A DNA stretch of 44,704 bases. Source: an uncultured Rikenellaceae bacterium (GTDB lineage: Bacteria; Bacteroidota; Bacteroidia; Bacteroidales; Rikenellaceae). Under the pieces are notes generated by a model that worked only from the letters and a program-made list of their open reading frames with translations, did no database searches and was not told the DNA's origin. Positions within the stretch are counted from its first letter, which is position 1. Each line of letters starts with the position of its first letter. This document shows, in pieces, positions 43,304-44,704 of the stretch. The translations under genes were made by a program, and so were the position numbers. The stretch is taken from the NCBI GenBank assembly GCA_947040435.1, contig CAMRBL010000008.1, forward strand, positions 1 through 44,704. Direction: 5' to 3'.

Positions 43304-43780
43304 CTACATTCCGTAACCTTCGATCCTTACACCAGCATAGCTAATCTTAAGAGCACTTGCACGTCTAAGTTCTTGTTTTACATCTGTAATAGGTCCCATC
43401 ATAATATTTCCATCAGCTTTCAAACTTACAGTCATAGCAGGACGCTCTCCCTCACTTAACTTATCTCGCTCTGAAGCGATGAACTCCAAGATGTCTTGGG
43501 TCGTTCTATAAGTATCGTTAAGTTGAATACGTGGAGCTGTTCCAAACTTCTCACGAAGAGACTCAATAGGTATTCCAAAATGGATATAACTTACAAGAGA
43601 CTTCTTCTCTAGCTTATGTAGCTCTGTTGCATCTGGTAGCGTATACTTTACCTTCAACTCTTGCTCCTTCATAGTAGTAGATACCATGAAGAAAAACAAT
43701 AGCATAAAGATAATGTCTGGTAGTGATGCCGTAGATATTGCAGGAGTACCTTTGTCTCCTTTTTTCTTCATTACTGCCAT
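43304..43780 (-). CDS. ExbD-like energy-transducing protein, second copy
   Basis: 158 residues. The single helix starts at SLPDIIFMLLFFFMVSTTM, with Asp22 in the place of the essential ExbD Asp (E. coli Asp25). The rest is a periplasmic domain. With ExbB it uses the proton gradient to drive TonB. It starts one base after the first exbD gene ends and is the last gene of this operon. The extended periplasmic part is longer than that of a minimal ExbD. Confidence 0.88.
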   Translation of the reverse strand: MAVMKKKGDKGTPAISTASLPDIIFMLLFFFMVSTTMKEQELKVKYTLPDATELHKLEKKSLVSYIHFGIPIESLREKFGTAPRIQLNDTYRTTQDILEFIASERDKLSEGERPAMTVSLKADGNIMMGPITDVKQELRRASALKISYAGVRIEGYGM

Positions 43781-43781
43781 A

Positions 43782-44357
43782 CTAGTTACCTCCCTCTGTT
43801 GTATTAGGCTCTGACTCTGAAATTGCTAATGGAACTGCTTTAGCCAAAGCTGCACGCTGATCTCCATCTAAATCATCAAAATCTTTACCAAATTTAACCA
43901 TTGATAATTCATCTCTAACCTCACTAAATGCACGAACTAGTTCATTCTGAACCATAATATACATTTGGTAAGTTGTTCCTCGGTCATTCTTAACGGCAAT
44001 TACTCCCTTACTTACAGCATATTTACCTATAAGATCAATCTCCTTAACCTCTTTCTCCGGTAGATTGACATCGTTCCCTTGATTTAGAATAAACTTCTTA
44101 GCTTTATCTTTAAGTTCCAAGATATCTATCTTCTTCTTGTCTACCATGATTTCGTCAAACTTACTAACAAAGATCTCCATTACATTACGTTGCTTAATGT
44201 CATTTGCCTTTTGATCTTGCTCTGGCATTGGAGGTAAAATCCTTGTTATACCCTTATCGACATTCATAGTTGTCGCAACAAGAAAAAAGATAAGTAGCAA
44301 AAAAGCAATATCGGCCATAGAACCCGCATTAATCTCTTCTAATTTTCTTTTACTCAT
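43782..44357 (-). CDS. ExbD-like energy-transducing protein, first copy
   Basis: 191 residues. Helix with MADIAFLLLIFFLVATTM, Asp16 aligned with the essential Asp of ExbD. The C-terminal periplasmic domain is longer than usual and has a polar tail (SESEPNTTEGGN). Tandem ExbD genes after ExbB are usual in Bacteroidota, where they serve many TonB-dependent SusC-type receptors. It follows the small membrane protein gene by 22 bases. Confidence 0.88.
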   Translation of the reverse strand: MSKRKLEEINAGSMADIAFLLLIFFLVATTMNVDKGITRILPPMPEQDQKANDIKQRNVMEIFVSKFDEIMVDKKKIDILELKDKAKKFILNQGNDVNLPEKEVKEIDLIGKYAVSKGVIAVKNDRGTTYQMYIMVQNELVRAFSEVRDELSMVKFGKDFDDLDGDQRAALAKAVPLAISESEPNTTEGGN

Positions 44358-44379
44358 TTTTTTTATGGATTAATGTCTA

Positions 44380-44688
44380 TTATTTAAAACTATTCCATAA
44401 CTCACCTACAACGGTAGCTAGCATCGCTGTAGCTACGGCAAAATAAGCGGCATAAAGTCCAGTGTCACTCAATCTGAGTTCTGTTTCATTTTCAAAGAAT
44501 CCACCTCCTGAATTTGTGACCGGAGTAGTATCTGATAGTGCGTAACATAGCGCCAAAACTACCGCCACAATACCTAGACCAATTAGAGACTTTACAGCTC
44601 CTTTTGGATCTTTCACAATGTTTATCATTGGTAGTAACACTGTTACCACCGCTGCAAATCCTATTAGAAGGTATAACCAGTTGAGCAT
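44380..44688 (-). CDS. Small three-helix membrane protein of the ExbB-ExbD operon
   Basis: 102 residues with about three membrane helices (about 3-22, 33-51 and 77-96) and a short polar loop between helices 2 and 3 (SDTTPVTNSGGGFFENETELRL). I do not recognise a named family; small proteins of this kind occur between exbB and exbD in Bacteroidales gene sets. The upstream gene, probably exbB, would lie just outside the window. A role with the ExbBD motor is inferred from position. Confidence 0.72.
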   Translation of the reverse strand: MLNWLYLLIGFAAVVTVLLPMINIVKDPKGAVKSLIGLGIVAVVLALCYALSDTTPVTNSGGGFFENETELRLSDTGLYAAYFAVATAMLATVVGELWNSFK

Positions 44689-44704
44689 TAGGCCTACAAT
44701 AAAA

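Overview
The window reads as a chromosomal core region of an anaerobic Bacteroidota, most likely order Bacteroidales. It is AT-rich. Leaders in front of start codons are A-rich rather than Shine-Dalgarno-like. The -7 promoter box of the phylum (TAnnTTTG) recurs in front of many genes. Gene order such as purH-mreB-mreC-mreD-PBP2-rodA and the content (Na+-NQR, class II KdsA, tandem ExbD, SUI1 homologue, DUF721-recF) fit Bacteroidales. A HydG maturase implies an [FeFe]-hydrogenase elsewhere in the genome. I see no insertion sequence, prophage, CRISPR array, tRNA or rRNA.

Layout. (1) 1-516: 5' part of a nucleoside kinase, minus strand, cut by the window edge. (2) 869-4211: a four-gene minus-strand cassette for a UDP-N-acetyl-L-fucosamine-type sugar nucleotide (CapE-like dehydratase, RmlC-like cupin, CapF-type reductase without its usual cupin half, CapG-like 2-epimerase). 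(3) 4552-10414: complete nqrABCDEF operon with promoter and terminator. (4) 10624-20480: purH, the rod-shape operon mreBCD-PBP2-rodA, and a P2B-type Ca2+ ATPase at its tail, closed by a 23-bp hairpin. (5) 20729-23122: gpsA and pgi on the plus strand, facing asd and PBP1A (23242-26650) across a bidirectional terminator. (6) 26786-30103: a large outer-membrane protein with a metallopeptidase motif, and a SUI1/YciH factor. (7) 30333-34293: a plus-strand DUF4435/TOPRIM protein, then an outer-membrane barrel-like protein with kdsA and kdsD. (8) 34356-37393: pdxB, a GatB/YqeY-like protein and ffh. (9) 37394-37998: a 605-base gene-free stretch that holds what I read as an unannotated small RNA gene. 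(10) 37999-40864: hydG, DUF721 and recF. (11) 41118-42337: a TPR membrane protein and ribH. (12) 42539-43090: a maltose-type O-acetyltransferase. (13) 43304-44688: two ExbD proteins and a small membrane protein, the tail of a TonB energising operon.

Together the genes cover envelope building (peptidoglycan elongation, Kdo for LPS, an N-acetyl-fucosamine-type sugar), ion energetics (Na+-NQR, Ca2+ ATPase, ExbD) and housekeeping.

The most interesting candidate is the small RNA at about 37608-37744 on the minus strand. It has a near-consensus Bacteroidota promoter, five copies of GUUAGUAG in a largely unstructured 5' part, and a GNRA-capped hairpin followed by seven U. Second are the HExxH peptidase / beta-propeller / Omp85-like barrel protein and the orphan DUF4435 protein, whose relatives include the effector of PARIS defence. 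All assignments are from reading the sequence; no database search was run.
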